Positions 23,783 to 33,712 are shown, counted from the first letter of the stretch. The stretch: DNA of 53,366 nucleotides from JALZAA01 sp035938395 (GCA_035938395.1 DASZGY010000051.1:1-53366), one strand, 5' to 3'. The notes: generated by a model from the letters alone, not told the origin. Program-made: numbers and translations.

Positions 23783-26700
23783 ATGAGTGAGGTGACCCAG
23801 CTGACCGCGCCCGAGCTCGCGCCGCCGATCGGCCAGGCCGGCCACGGCGCGGTGGACGGCTTCCACCCGGCCGTGGCCGAGTGGTTCCGGCGCCGCTTCC
23901 CCGACGGGCCCACCGAGGCGCAGGCCCAGGGCTGGCCACACATCGCCACCGGGGCCGACACCTTGATCGCGGCGCCGACCGGATCGGGAAAGACCCTCGC
24001 CGCGTTCCTGGTCGCGATCGACCGGCTCTACCGGGAGCACGACCGCGGCGTCGACGTCTCGATCGGCACGCGCGTCGTGTACGTGTCGCCGCTGAAGGCC
24101 CTCGCCGTCGACATCGGAGAGAACCTCGAGCGGCCGCTCGCCGAGATCGCGGACGTCGCGGCCGAGCTCGGGCTCGACGCGCCCGAGATCCGCGTCTCGG
24201 TGCGCACCGGCGACACGACCAGCTCGCAGCGGTCGGCGATGGTGCGCCGCCCACCCAGCTTCGTCGTCACCACGCCTGAATCGCTCTATCTCCTCGTGAC
24301 GAGCGCGCGCGGCCGCGAGGCGTTGCGCACGACCGAGACCGTCATCGTCGACGAGATCCACGCCGTCGCCCGCGACAAGCGAGGCTCGCACCTCGCGCTC
24401 ACGCTGGAACGGCTCGAGGCGCTGTGCGACCGGCGGCCGGCGCGCATCGGGCTTTCGGCGACGCAGCGTCCCATCGAGCGCGTCGGGCGGCTGCTCGTCG
24501 GCGAACGTCCGCTGCCGGAGATCGTCGACGTCGGTCACCAGCGCGCGCTCGACGTCACCATCGAGTTGCCCGAAGGCGAGCTGGAAGCCGTCGCGTCGGC
24601 CGAGCAGATGTCCGACGTCATCAACCGCATCGCCGAGCACGTCACGCACCATCAGACCACCCTGGTGTTCGTCAACACCCGGCGGATGGCGGAGCGGCTC
24701 GCGCATCAACTCGGCGAGCGTCTCGGCGACGACGTCGTCGCCGCGCACCACGGCAGCCTCTCCAAGGAGCGCCGCTGGCGAGTCGAGACGCGGCTGCGCG
24801 CCGGTGCGCTCAAGGCGCTGGTCGCCACCGCGTCGCTCGAGCTCGGCATCGACATCGGCCCGGTCGAGCTCGTCTGCCAGATCGGCTCACCGCGTAGCAT
24901 CGCCACGTTCCTGCAGCGCGTCGGCCGCTCGAACCACACGCGCACCGGGACGCCCAAAGGACGGTTGTATCCGCTGACGCGCGACGAGCTCGTCGAGTGC
25001 ACTGCGCTGCTGATGGCCGTGCGCGCCGGCCGGCTCGACGCCATCCAGTTCCCGCACCAGCCACTCGACATCGCCGCCCAGCACATCATCGCCGAGGTGG
25101 CGGCGGAGGAATGGAGCACCGACGAGCTGTACGAGCTCGTGCGCCGAGCGGCGCCGTACGCCGAGCTCTCCCGCGACGAGTTCGACGAGGTCGTCGAGCT
25201 CGTGTCCGGCGGGATCGAGACCGGCCGGGGTCGGCGAGGCGCCTACGTGCACCACGACGCCGTGAACGGGGAGCTGCGGGGGCGCAAGGGCGCGCGCATC
25301 GCGGCGGCGACGTCGGGCGGAGCGATCCCCGAGACCGGTGACTACCGCGTCGTGGCCGAGCCCGACGACACGTTCGTCGGCACGGTCAACGAGGACTGGG
25401 CCGTCGAGTCCATGGCCGGCGACATCTTCCTGCTCGGCACCCACTCGTGGCAGATCCGGCGGATCGAGCCCGGTGTCGTGCGAGTCCGCGACGCCGCCGG
25501 CGCCCTCCCCACGATCCCGTTCTGGCTGGGGGAGGCGCCGGCGCGCACGGTGGAGCTGTCGGCCGAGGTGTCGGAGGTCCGCCGCCAGGTCGACGAGTCC
25601 CTCGTCGCGGGGAACCCCGACGACGCCCGCCAGTGGCTGATCGACGCCGCCGGGATCCCGCGTGAGGCGGCCGTGATGATCGTCGACTACCTCGCCGCCG
25701 GTCGCGCCGCCCTCGGCGCCATGCCGACCCAGCACCAGCTCGTGCTCGAGCGGTTCTTCGACGACACCGGCGGGATGCAGCTGGTCGTGCACTCGCCGTA
25801 CGGCGGGCGCATCAACCGCGCCCTCGGGCTCGCGCTGCGCAAGAAGTTCTGCCGGACGTTCGACTTCGAGCTCCAGGCGGCCGCCACCGACGACGCGATC
25901 GTGCTCTCGCTCGGGCTCACGCACAGCTTCCCCCTCGAAGAGGTGCCCCGCTACGTCCGGAGCGCGACGGTCGAGGAGACCCTCGAGCACGCCATCCTCG
26001 ACTCGCCGATGTTCCAGGCCCGGTGGCGCTGGAACCTCAACCGGGCCCTCATGGTCCTGCGCTTCCGAAACGGCCGGCGCAACCCGCCACCGATCCAGCG
26101 CATGGAGTCCGACGACCTGCTGGCAGCGGTGTTCCCGCAGGCGGCTGCGTGTCAGGACAACCAGACGGGCCCGATCGAGATCCCCGACCACGTGCTCGTA
26201 CGCGAGACGATCGGCGACACGCTGCACGAGGCCCTCGACGTCGACGGCCTGCGCGGGCTGCTCGAGGGCATCGAGGGCGGCGACGTCGCCGTGCACTGCG
26301 TCGACACGACCGAGGCGTCGGCGCTGTCGCACGAGATCATCAACGCCCGGCCCTACGCGTTCCTCGACGACGAGGAGTTCCAGAACCGCCGCACCAACGC
26401 GGTGACGCTGCGGCGTGGGCTGACCGTCGACCTCTCTGCGATCGGGTCGCTCGATCCCGATGCCATCGAGCAGGTGCACTCGGAGATCGCACCCGAGCCC
26501 GCCACCGCCGACGACCTGCACGATCTGCTGTCGTCGCTCGTGCTCGTGCAGCCGCGCGACGACTGGCGGCCGCTGTTCGACGAGCTCGCCGCCCGTGGAC
26601 GCGCCGGTGTGCTCGAGCACAACGGCGTTGGGCTCTGGAGCACGACCGAAGCTCGTGACGACGCCGCGGCTGCCCTCGCCGGCGACGACGTCGCGACGTC

Positions 26701-28000
26701 CCGGGTGATCCGCGGCCACCTCGAGATCTCCGGCATCACGTCGGCAGACGATCTCGCGGCGACGACGACCCTCGCATCGGGAGCGGTCGCGTCCGGACTG
26801 GCGGCGCTCCAGCACGAGGGCTTCGCGATGCAGGGCACGTACCGGCCCGACGCGGACGGCGCCGAGTGGGTGGCGCGCCGGCTGCTTGCTCGCATGCACT
26901 CGTACTCCCGGCGGTCACGGCGCGAGCGCGTCGAGCCCGTCACCGCTCAGGACTTCATGCGGTTCCTGCTGCGCTGGCAGCACGTCGCGCCTGACACGCA
27001 GCTCACAGGCGAGGCCGGGCTCGTGTCGATCGTCGAGCAGTTGCAGGGCTTCGAGGCTGCCGCGGTCACCTGGGAGCCCGACCTGCTCGCGCGCCGGCTC
27101 CGCCACTACGAGCCCGCGTGGCTCGATCGGCTGTGCCACGACGGCGACGTCGCCTGGCTCCGCCTTACCCCGGGTGCGCGCGAAGCCGACGCGCCCGCGG
27201 GCGCGCCGTCGAAGGCCACGCCGATCGCGGTCGTGTTCCGTGCCGATCTCGCCTGGCTCCTCGACGCCGCGCGCGTCGGCGCCGAGCTCGCCGAGCCCTC
27301 GGTGGGGGCGACGGCCGAGATCGTGCAGGTCCTGCGGGACAGCGGCGCCTGCTTCGCCACCGACCTCGTGGACTCCACCCGCCGGCTCCCCGACGACGTC
27401 GAACGCGGCCTGTGGGACGGCGTGGCGCGCGGGCTCGTCATGTGCGACGGATTCGGCGCCATCCGGGCTCGCATCAGCGGCGTCCGCAGCGCGCCGGAAG
27501 GCCGGCGCATGTCGCGGCTGCGACGCGGCGCCCGGGGGAGCACTTCCCCGGGGCGGTGGTCCGTGGTGCCCGGCGGCAGCGACGACGTAGACCGTGACGA
27601 GCTCGCCGAGGCCGTCGCCGAGCAGCTCATCAACCGCTGGGGCGTCGTGTTCCGGGACTTGGCCGTCCACGACTCGCTTCGGATGCCGTGGCGCGACATC
27701 CAGTGGGCACTGCGCCGTCTCGAGGACCGCGGCCTCGTGCGCGGCGGGCGGTTCGTCAGCGGGTTCAGCGGCGAGCAGTACGCGCTCCCGCATGCCGCCG
27801 ACGAGCTGGCCCGGGTCCGGAAGGCGCCGCGGACAAGCGAGCGGGTCGTCGTGAACGCGACGGATCCGCTGAACCTCGTGGGCTTGATCGTGCCGGGCGC
27901 GACGGTCCCGGCCGTGCGTACGAAGCGCGTCGTCTACGTCGACGGCATCCCGGAGAGTGCGGACGCGCCGGTGGACGAACCGGTCGCCGACACCGCCTGA
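23783..28000 (+). CDS. lhr: Lhr-family superfamily 2 ATP-dependent helicase
   Basis: The 1405-residue protein is close to the length of mycobacterial Lhr (~1500). It has two RecA domains with Walker A APTGSGKT (64-71), a DEIH Walker B, the SATQRP motif III, the TASLELGIDIG motif V and QRVGRSNHTRTG motif VI. A winged-helix/Lhr core and a long Lhr C-terminal domain follow. Lhr is a 3'-5' DNA-translocating helicase induced by DNA damage in mycobacteria and implicated in interstrand crosslink repair. ATG 23783 lies 21 bp after the anti-sigma gene, so it could be read from the same transcript. Confidence 0.95.
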   Translation: MSEVTQLTAPELAPPIGQAGHGAVDGFHPAVAEWFRRRFPDGPTEAQAQGWPHIATGADTLIAAPTGSGKTLAAFLVAIDRLYREHDRGVDVSIGTRVVYVSPLKALAVDIGENLERPLAEIADVAAELGLDAPEIRVSVRTGDTTSSQRSAMVRRPPSFVVTTPESLYLLVTSARGREALRTTETVIVDEIHAVARDKRGSHLALTLERLEALCDRRPARIGLSATQRPIERVGRLLVGERPLPEIVDVGHQRALDVTIELPEGELEAVASAEQMSDVINRIAEHVTHHQTTLVFVNTRRMAERLAHQLGERLGDDVVAAHHGSLSKERRWRVETRLRAGALKALVATASLELGIDIGPVELVCQIGSPRSIATFLQRVGRSNHTRTGTPKGRLYPLTRDELVECTALLMAVRAGRLDAIQFPHQPLDIAAQHIIAEVAAEEWSTDELYELVRRAAPYAELSRDEFDEVVELVSGGIETGRGRRGAYVHHDAVNGELRGRKGARIAAATSGGAIPETGDYRVVAEPDDTFVGTVNEDWAVESMAGDIFLLGTHSWQIRRIEPGVVRVRDAAGALPTIPFWLGEAPARTVELSAEVSEVRRQVDESLVAGNPDDARQWLIDAAGIPREAAVMIVDYLAAGRAALGAMPTQHQLVLERFFDDTGGMQLVVHSPYGGRINRALGLALRKKFCRTFDFELQAAATDDAIVLSLGLTHSFPLEEVPRYVRSATVEETLEHAILDSPMFQARWRWNLNRALMVLRFRNGRRNPPPIQRMESDDLLAAVFPQAAACQDNQTGPIEIPDHVLVRETIGDTLHEALDVDGLRGLLEGIEGGDVAVHCVDTTEASALSHEIINARPYAFLDDEEFQNRRTNAVTLRRGLTVDLSAIGSLDPDAIEQVHSEIAPEPATADDLHDLLSSLVLVQPRDDWRPLFDELAARGRAGVLEHNGVGLWSTTEARDDAAAALAGDDVATSRVIRGHLEISGITSADDLAATTTLASGAVASGLAALQHEGFAMQGTYRPDADGAEWVARRLLARMHSYSRRSRRERVEPVTAQDFMRFLLRWQHVAPDTQLTGEAGLVSIVEQLQGFEAAAVTWEPDLLARRLRHYEPAWLDRLCHDGDVAWLRLTPGAREADAPAGAPSKATPIAVVFRADLAWLLDAARVGAELAEPSVGATAEIVQVLRDSGACFATDLVDSTRRLPDDVERGLWDGVARGLVMCDGFGAIRARISGVRSAPEGRRMSRLRRGARGSTSPGRWSVVPGGSDDVDRDELAEAVAEQLINRWGVVFRDLAVHDSLRMPWRDIQWALRRLEDRGLVRGGRFVSGFSGEQYALPHAADELARVRKAPRTSERVVVNATDPLNLVGLIVPGATVPAVRTKRVVYVDGIPESADAPVDEPVADTA

Positions 28001-28019
28001 TTGTCGCCGTCGCAGGCTC

Positions 28020-28048
28020 CGGCTTTGCGGCGCCGGTCGGCAAAGCCG
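28020..28048 (+). terminator. Stem-loop after lhr, possible terminator
   Basis: CGGCTTTGC (28020-28028) and GCAAAGCCG (28040-28048) form a perfect 9-bp stem with an 11-nt loop, 19 bp after the lhr stop. No T-tract follows. The remaining bases to 28204, a convergent gap, show nothing else recognisable. Confidence 0.4.
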
Positions 28049-28204
28049 CCGTCGCCGCGGCCTGAGCGCAACGCCGGGGAGGCCACACAGACGGCGGCGC
28101 CAAGGGCCTCGCGTTGCCGCGCTGCGACCTCGGCAGCGGCCACCCGGGCCTCCCCGACGACTCGTCCCCGAATCGGTCCGCTCGCAAACGAGCGTAGCCA
28201 TGAA

Positions 28205-28603
28205 TCAGCGTTTTGGCAGGGCGTCCAGGATCGCGTCGGCCCACGACACGTCGGGGCGGGGGCGGCGACGGTCGGCGAACGCATCGGGCACGTCGATCTC
28301 GAGGCGCACGAGCGCGCCGCCCAGCGTCTTGCCCAGGCTGTCGGAACGCAGCGAGCGGGGGCCACCCCCGCCCAGCGCGTCGCGGAGCACGAAGTTCAGC
28401 GCCAGCACGTTGCGAGCCTCGTAGCGCTCTACCGCGCCCCGCACCATTGCGCCGAAGTGCTGCTTCACGCGCGCGGCCGTGACCTCGCGCACGATGAGGT
28501 CGTAGGTCTCCTCGTCGTCGGCGAAGATCGCCACGTCGGCGATGTCGCCCTTGTCGCCGGCCCGGTAGCCGCACAGCTCACGGAGCTGGAGCCGAGCCGT
28601 CAC
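28205..28603 (-). CDS. AtuA-like C-terminal domain protein (small subunit of the AtuA pair)
   Basis: This 132-residue protein matches the small AtuA-like domain that in many actinobacteria is a separate gene after the DUF1446/AtuA large subunit. Recognisable features are LCGYRAGDKGDIADVAIFA near the N-terminus and LNFVLRDALGGG in the middle. GTG 28603 overlaps the large-subunit stop by 4 nt, so they are translationally coupled and likely form one complex. AtuA-type proteins are named for acyclic terpene utilisation in Pseudomonas, but their biochemical reaction is not established. A longer open frame upstream is antisense-like noise. Confidence 0.8.
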   Translation of the reverse strand: MTARLQLRELCGYRAGDKGDIADVAIFADDEETYDLIVREVTAARVKQHFGAMVRGAVERYEARNVLALNFVLRDALGGGGPRSLRSDSLGKTLGGALVRLEIDVPDAFADRRRPRPDVSWADAILDALPKR

Positions 28604-29967
28604 CTGACCTCCTCGAACGTCACGCGGACCTTCTCGTCGACGAGCTTCCGGTCGACGAGCGTGGGCCAGATGCCGAGCAGCTCGTTCGGTCGGCCACCGC
28701 CCTGCCGGCCCATGCCGGTGAAGCCGGCGGGCGGAGCGGACAACGTCAGGGGGATGAGCTCGCGGCCGACGACGGCGGCCGTGCGTTCGTCGCCGCAGCG
28801 CCACGCGGCCCGGATCGCGACCTCGGGCGGGTCGTGCGGCGGCGGCGCGGTCGGTCCACCCAGCGCGTTCACGCCCCAGTACTCGAAGCACCACTCGTCG
28901 ACGGCGAGGCCGGCCATCTCGACCCGCTTCGCGAGGAGCGCGGCCGTGGCCTTCGCCTTCTCGTAGGCGTCCGGCCACGAGAACGCGGCGCGCGCCTCGC
29001 CCGACCAGCCGGCGTGGTACGCGAGCAGCGCCTTGTACGTCGGCGTTGCCGGCGCGCCGCGCACTCCCTCGACGCCGACGCGGTCGCTTCCGAGGTCGGT
29101 GAACGCCGCCGACGTGAAGTCGGCGACGACGTCGGGCGCCAGGTACGCGGCCGGGTCGTGCACCTCGTACAGCAGCTGGTGTCGGACCGTGTCGAAGTCG
29201 ACGCGACCGCCCGAATCTTTCGGTTTCGTGATCACGGCGGAGCCGTCCGGCTCGACCTCCGCGATCGGGTACGGCAGGTCCCAGGGATGCGGGATCGTCC
29301 ACCATTCGCCGCTGTAGTTGCCGCCCGCGACCTGCCCGGAGCACTCGAGCAGGTGCCCGATGAGCGTGCCGGCCGCGAGGCGATCCCAGTCGTCCCACTT
29401 CCAGCCGTACGCGTGCGCGGCGGCGCCGAGGAACAGCGCCGCGTCTGCCACTCGACCCGTGATCACGACGTCGGCGCCGCCGTCGAGCGCGTCCACGATC
29501 GGGCGAGCGCCCAGATACGCCGATGCGAACAACGGCTCGCCGGGAAAGTCGTCGAAACCGGCGCCCGACTCCGAGTTCTCGAGCGACGTGCCCGCGTCAC
29601 GCAGCTCCGCGAGCCGGGGCTTGAGGTCGTCGCCGAGCACGGTCGCGATTCGGAGCCCCGACAGGCCGAGCTGCTTCGCGGTTTCGACCGCCGCCCGCGC
29701 CGCCGCCGTCGGATTGATCCCACCGGCGTTCGTGATGACCTTCGTGCGTCCCGCCGCCACCGCCGGCAGCGCCTTGGTCAGGTATCGCGGCAGGTCGCGC
29801 GTGTAGCCGAGCGTCTCGTCGCGCTGACGGTCCTTTTGGAGGATGGCGAGCGTCAGCTCGGCCAGCGCTTCCAGGCAGAGGTAGTCGACGCCGTCGTTCA
29901 GGAGGCCGTCGACGGCGGCGGGAGTGTCGCCGTAGAAGCCCTGCCCGCCGCCGATCCTGACGGTCAC
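28600..29967 (-). CDS. AtuA-family protein (DUF1446), large subunit
   Basis: The 455-residue protein matches DUF1446/AtuA: an N-terminal VRIGGGQGFYGD motif, a central VITNAGGINP, and a conserved VVITGRVADAALFLG block. Members occur in acyclic-terpene and branched acyl-CoA catabolic clusters; the catalysed step is uncertain. GTG 29967 begins 12 bp after the amidase stop, and its own stop overlaps the small AtuA-like gene by 4 nt. The amidase next to it suggests a small catabolic operon for an unidentified substrate. Confidence 0.85.
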   Translation of the reverse strand: MTVRIGGGQGFYGDTPAAVDGLLNDGVDYLCLEALAELTLAILQKDRQRDETLGYTRDLPRYLTKALPAVAAGRTKVITNAGGINPTAAARAAVETAKQLGLSGLRIATVLGDDLKPRLAELRDAGTSLENSESGAGFDDFPGEPLFASAYLGARPIVDALDGGADVVITGRVADAALFLGAAAHAYGWKWDDWDRLAAGTLIGHLLECSGQVAGGNYSGEWWTIPHPWDLPYPIAEVEPDGSAVITKPKDSGGRVDFDTVRHQLLYEVHDPAAYLAPDVVADFTSAAFTDLGSDRVGVEGVRGAPATPTYKALLAYHAGWSGEARAAFSWPDAYEKAKATAALLAKRVEMAGLAVDEWCFEYWGVNALGGPTAPPPHDPPEVAIRAAWRCGDERTAAVVGRELIPLTLSAPPAGFTGMGRQGGGRPNELLGIWPTLVDRKLVDEKVRVTFEEVR

Positions 29968-29979
29968 CGGCGCGCCCGG

Positions 29980-31425
29980 TCAGGCGTGCACGGGCGGGCG
30001 CCGGTCGACCCAGGGCCGGGCCTGCTCGAGCTGGGCCGCCACCCGCAGGAGCAGGTCCTCGCGGCCGTAGGCGGCGACGAGCTGCGTCCCGATCGGCAGT
30101 CCGTCGGCGTTCCAGTACAGCGGCAGCGAGATCCCGGGCTGGCCGCTCACGTTGAACTGCACCGTGAACGGCACGAACTCGGCGGCGCGGATGTACCCGT
30201 GCAGCGGGTTGTCGGGCGTGGCGTCGAGCGTGCCGAGCGGCAGCGGCGGCTCGCCCAGCGTGGGGGTGAGCAGCAGATCGAAGCCGTCGCCCCACCACGA
30301 GGCGCTGGCCCGGCCGGTCTCCTCCATCAGCCGGACGGCCTCGCGGAACTGCGGTCCCGTCGCGCCACGTCCCGACTCGGCGAGTGCCCACGTGAGCGGC
30401 TCGACGTCGGCCTCCGTGATCTCCTTTCCGACCAGATTGGAGAAGTCGTCGAGGGAGTGCGCGGTGTCCGTCGTCCAGATGGTGGTGAACGGAACGAGCA
30501 CCTCGGGGTCGGAGAAGGCCACGGGGTGCCCAGGCTCGACGTGGTGGCCGAGCGATTCGAGCAGGCGTCCGGTGTCCTCGGCGGCGGCGACGCAGTCGGC
30601 GTGCACCTCGCCGGTGCCGAGCTCGTTCTTCGTGAGGATGCCGATGCGCAGCCGGCCGGGATCGGCGCCGACCTCTTCGAGGAACGGGCGCGCCGGCGCC
30701 GGGGCAATGACGGTGTCGCCCAGGAACGGCTGGGCGAGCGCGTCGAGCACTCCGGCGACATCGCGCACCGAACGCGCCAGCGCGAGCTCGCAGTTCAGGA
30801 TCGCAGTCAGCTGACCCCAGCGCGGTCCCAGCGACGTGCGCCCGCGCGACGGCTTGAGACCGACGAGGCCGTTGCAGCTCGCAGGGATGCGGATCGAGCC
30901 GCCACCGTCGTTGCCGTGGGCGACGGGCACCATGCCGGTTGCGACCGCGACCGCCGAGCCGCCGCTCGAGCCACCCGGCGATCGCGACGTGTCCCACGGA
31001 TTGAGCGTCGGCCCGTACGCGGCGGGCTCGGTCGTGGGCACGAGGCCCAGCTCGGGAGTGTTCGTGCGTCCGCAGCAGATGAAGCCGGCCTCCCGGAAAC
31101 GGTGGACGAGGTTGTCGGTGTAGTGCGGCCGGTAGTCGTTGTCCTTCAGGAACCGCATGCCCTCGTGGTAGGGCTCGCCCTCGACCGCGCACATGAGGTC
31201 CTTGAACAGGGTCGGCACGCCGCGGAACGGCCCGTCGGGGAGCGCCGCCGCCGCGACCTCGTCGCGCGCCTGGTCGAAGCGCGGGTGGATGACGGCGTTG
31301 AGCTCGGGGTTGAACTTCTCGATGCGGTTGATCGCGGCGTCGACGAGCTCCACGGGCGACAGCTGCCCGCTGCGAACGAGCTCGGCCTGAGCGGTCGCGT
31401 CGAGAAACGCAAGGTCATCCGTCAT
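29980..31425 (-). CDS. Amidase-signature family amidase
   Basis: The 481-residue enzyme contains the Ser-cisSer-Lys triad of the amidase signature family: K75 (FKDLM), S153 (GGSSGGS) and nucleophile S177 (GGGSIRIP). The block GRTNTPELGL is also present. Members hydrolyse amides, carbamates or aryl acylamides; GatA is unlikely because gatB/gatC are absent and C-terminal features differ. ATG 31425 (MTDDLAF) is chosen; the frame is open to 31446. It lies 39 bp after the PP2C gene and 12 bp before atuA on the same strand. Confidence 0.93.
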   Translation of the reverse strand: MTDDLAFLDATAQAELVRSGQLSPVELVDAAINRIEKFNPELNAVIHPRFDQARDEVAAAALPDGPFRGVPTLFKDLMCAVEGEPYHEGMRFLKDNDYRPHYTDNLVHRFREAGFICCGRTNTPELGLVPTTEPAAYGPTLNPWDTSRSPGGSSGGSAVAVATGMVPVAHGNDGGGSIRIPASCNGLVGLKPSRGRTSLGPRWGQLTAILNCELALARSVRDVAGVLDALAQPFLGDTVIAPAPARPFLEEVGADPGRLRIGILTKNELGTGEVHADCVAAAEDTGRLLESLGHHVEPGHPVAFSDPEVLVPFTTIWTTDTAHSLDDFSNLVGKEITEADVEPLTWALAESGRGATGPQFREAVRLMEETGRASASWWGDGFDLLLTPTLGEPPLPLGTLDATPDNPLHGYIRAAEFVPFTVQFNVSGQPGISLPLYWNADGLPIGTQLVAAYGREDLLLRVAAQLEQARPWVDRRPPVHA

Positions 31426-31464
31426 ACCGCGCACGCTACGGCCCACCGGCCGCGCCGGTCCAGG

Positions 31465-32655
31465 TCAGGCGTTCGTCTCGCCTGGTCCCCGGCACAACAA
31501 CGCGATCGTGACGTCGTCGCGGAGGCGCCCTGGCGCAAAGGACGTGACGTCGTCGACACAGCGCTTGACGATCGCCTCGGCGTCGTCCGGCGCCGCGCCG
31601 CACACGAGGTCGGTCAGCCGCTGGAGCCCGAACTCGTTGCCGGCCGCGTCGCGAACCTCGATGAGCCCGTCGGTGTACACGGCGAGCGTGTCTCCGGGGT
31701 CGAGCCCGGCGGTGGCGTTCTGCCACGGACCGACGAAGGGCCCGACGATGGGTCCCGTGTGCTCCAGCTCGACCGCATGCGAGGGCGAGCACAGCAGCGC
31801 CGGTGGGTGGCCGGCGTTCGCGTACGTGACGTCGCCCGTTTTGAGATCGACGACGGCGACGAAGGCGGTCAGGAACGTCTCCTCGCCGAGGTCGTCGAGC
31901 TGCTCCGACGCCCACAGCACCGCTTCGTCGGGCTCGAAGCCGTCCCGGAGCCCGGCCCGCAGCAGCTCCTTGCAGCGCAGCGCCAGGATCCCCGATACCG
32001 CCCCGTGCCCGGAGATGTCGACGACCACCAGGCCGAGGCGGGACGGCGGGAGCTGGATCACGTCGTAGCAGTCGCCGGCGACGACTCCTTCCGCGGGTTG
32101 CAGCTGCGCGGCGACGGTCCATCCGGCGGGGAGCTCTTCGACACCGGTCGCCAGCTCGGACCGGAGCTGGAGCACCACCGACGCGCTCTGTTCGATGGTC
32201 TCGCGGGCCCGCACCGCGTCGTACAGCGCGCGGTTCATCTGGAGACGCATGGCGTCGACGTCGCGAGCGAGGTCCGCGATCTCAGGTGGGCCTTGTGGCG
32301 CGATAACGCCCACCTTTCCGGTGCGCGCGCTGCGAACGGCACGCGCGAGACGTTCGATCGGTCGCGTCACCCAGCGGCGCGTGAGGAACGCGGCTGCGAG
32401 CGTCGTCGCGAATGCGAGGCCGAGGACGATCCCGATCGTAGCGTCGAGTTGGATACGAAGGTCCTCCAGGCGGTTCTGCGTCGCGTTCAGCTCGGCTTGC
32501 TGTGCGTTGTCCAACGGCGCGGCCGCGATGAGGGCGCGCTGCTGCTTGACGAGGTCGTCACGCTGCGTGCTGATGCGCAGCACCAACGCCCCGCCGACGA
32601 CGACGACGGCGAGATACACGAGCGAAACGAGGAACAGGCGCCGGCGCAGCGACAC
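31465..32655 (-). CDS. Membrane HAMP-PP2C (SpoIIE/RsbU-type) serine phosphatase
   Basis: The 396-residue protein has a transmembrane helix (about 8-26), a short external loop of ~45 residues, a second helix (about 73-95), a HAMP domain (about 95-150) and a PP2C SpoIIE catalytic domain. Metal-binding motifs are present: GDCYD, VVDISGHG and YTDGLIEV, and a late RDDVT. Such phosphatases dephosphorylate STAS anti-sigma antagonists and so release sigma factors; the STAS protein 5 kb away is a plausible substrate. GTG 32655 has a possible -10 (GATACAGT) about 10 bp upstream, so transcription may also be leaderless. It lies between the PLP enzyme and the amidase genes. Confidence 0.92.
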   Translation of the reverse strand: MSLRRRLFLVSLVYLAVVVVGGALVLRISTQRDDLVKQQRALIAAAPLDNAQQAELNATQNRLEDLRIQLDATIGIVLGLAFATTLAAAFLTRRWVTRPIERLARAVRSARTGKVGVIAPQGPPEIADLARDVDAMRLQMNRALYDAVRARETIEQSASVVLQLRSELATGVEELPAGWTVAAQLQPAEGVVAGDCYDVIQLPPSRLGLVVVDISGHGAVSGILALRCKELLRAGLRDGFEPDEAVLWASEQLDDLGEETFLTAFVAVVDLKTGDVTYANAGHPPALLCSPSHAVELEHTGPIVGPFVGPWQNATAGLDPGDTLAVYTDGLIEVRDAAGNEFGLQRLTDLVCGAAPDDAEAIVKRCVDDVTSFAPGRLRDDVTIALLCRGPGETNA

Positions 32656-32696
32656 GCCCGCACTGTATCTGGACAGCTCGGTGCGACTCGGGCGAA

Positions 32697-33692
32697 CTAC
32701 CAGCCGCGGAGGTCGACGTCCCACGCGTCGACGACCTCGTCACCGGTCGCCAGATGCATCCGCTCGTGGTACGCGACCGTGGGATCGACGTGTGCGGGCA
32801 ACACGCGCACGCGGTCGCCGACCGCGACGGGAGTTTCCGGTCCGAACGTGACGTGCTCGTCAGAGCAGTACCACACGGTGTGACCGATGACCGTCGGGTC
32901 GCCGTGGTCCATCCCCAGGGCCTTGAGCCCGCAGTCGGCGACGGCCCAGCCGTCTGACACGGAGATGACGGTGGCGACGATCGAAAGCGCGAGCTCGAAC
33001 GGCAGGTCGAGATGGCCGTACGCGGTGTCCATGAGAGCGTACGAGCCGGCTTGGATCTCGGTGACCCACGTGTTGATGTCGAACGTCCCGGTGCCGCCGC
33101 CCGAGACGAGCTCGCCGCCGACGTCCGCGTGCGCGTCGAGGAGCTGACGCATCGCCGTCTCGGTCTGCTCGACGCGCGTCGCCCGTTCGTGCAATCCCAC
33201 GACGTGACCTTCGTAGCCCATCACTCCCCGCACGGAGAGACCCCGGGACCGAGCTTCGTCGGCGAGTCGTCCGGCTCGACCCGGAGGGCAGCCGCAGCGC
33301 GGCATGCCGACATACACGTCGATCACGACCTCGCCCAGACCGGCGCGGGCGGCGGCGTCGATCGTCGCTTCCGAGTCCACGGCGATGGTGACGCGCGCAT
33401 CCAGCGCCGCGAGGCGCCGGAGCCGGTCGGGATCGACGACCTCGTTCGCCAGGAGCAGGTCATCGCCGAGCCCTGCCTGGGCCATGCCCTCCATCTCTCT
33501 CGGCGTCGCGCACGTGAACGTGCGATGGCCCCGCGCGGCCTGCTCGCGCGCGAGCGCGGTCGTCTTGTGCGCCTTCACGTGGGGACGGCACCGCGCCCCC
33601 GGGAGCGCGGCGGCCATCGCCGCCAGGTTGTGCTCGAAGGCGCCGGTGTCGACGACCAGCGCCGGCGTCGGGAGATCCTGCACCGCGGTCAT
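32697..33692 (-). CDS. Fold-type III PLP enzyme (D-threonine aldolase / D-serine dehydratase-like)
   Basis: The 331-residue protein opens with DLPTPALVVD and RPHVKAHKT, where K40 is the predicted PLP-binding lysine. GYEGHVVG and SGGGTGTFD form the phosphate-binding barrel motifs. The C-terminus has HVDPTVAYHERMHL, whose histidines may bind the divalent metal needed by D-threonine aldolases. The reaction would be retro-aldol cleavage of β-hydroxy-D-amino acids or dehydration of D-serine; sequence alone does not decide. ATG 33692 (MTAVQDLP) is preferred. Its start is only 20 bp from that of a divergent gene. Confidence 0.85.
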   Translation of the reverse strand: MTAVQDLPTPALVVDTGAFEHNLAAMAAALPGARCRPHVKAHKTTALAREQAARGHRTFTCATPREMEGMAQAGLGDDLLLANEVVDPDRLRRLAALDARVTIAVDSEATIDAAARAGLGEVVIDVYVGMPRCGCPPGRAGRLADEARSRGLSVRGVMGYEGHVVGLHERATRVEQTETAMRQLLDAHADVGGELVSGGGTGTFDINTWVTEIQAGSYALMDTAYGHLDLPFELALSIVATVISVSDGWAVADCGLKALGMDHGDPTVIGHTVWYCSDEHVTFGPETPVAVGDRVRVLPAHVDPTVAYHERMHLATGDEVVDAWDVDLRGW

Positions 33693-33712
33693 GCGGGTGC
33701 GAGCATTGCAGA

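Noticed and set aside
28834..32883. A 1349-codon open frame on the plus strand running opposite the AtuA, amidase, PP2C and PLP-enzyme genes
   Set aside because: It is antisense to four well-supported genes. The Arg/Val/Asp/Gly-rich composition is typical of shadow frames in very GC-rich DNA, where third-position G/C bias removes stop codons. No domain is recognisable.
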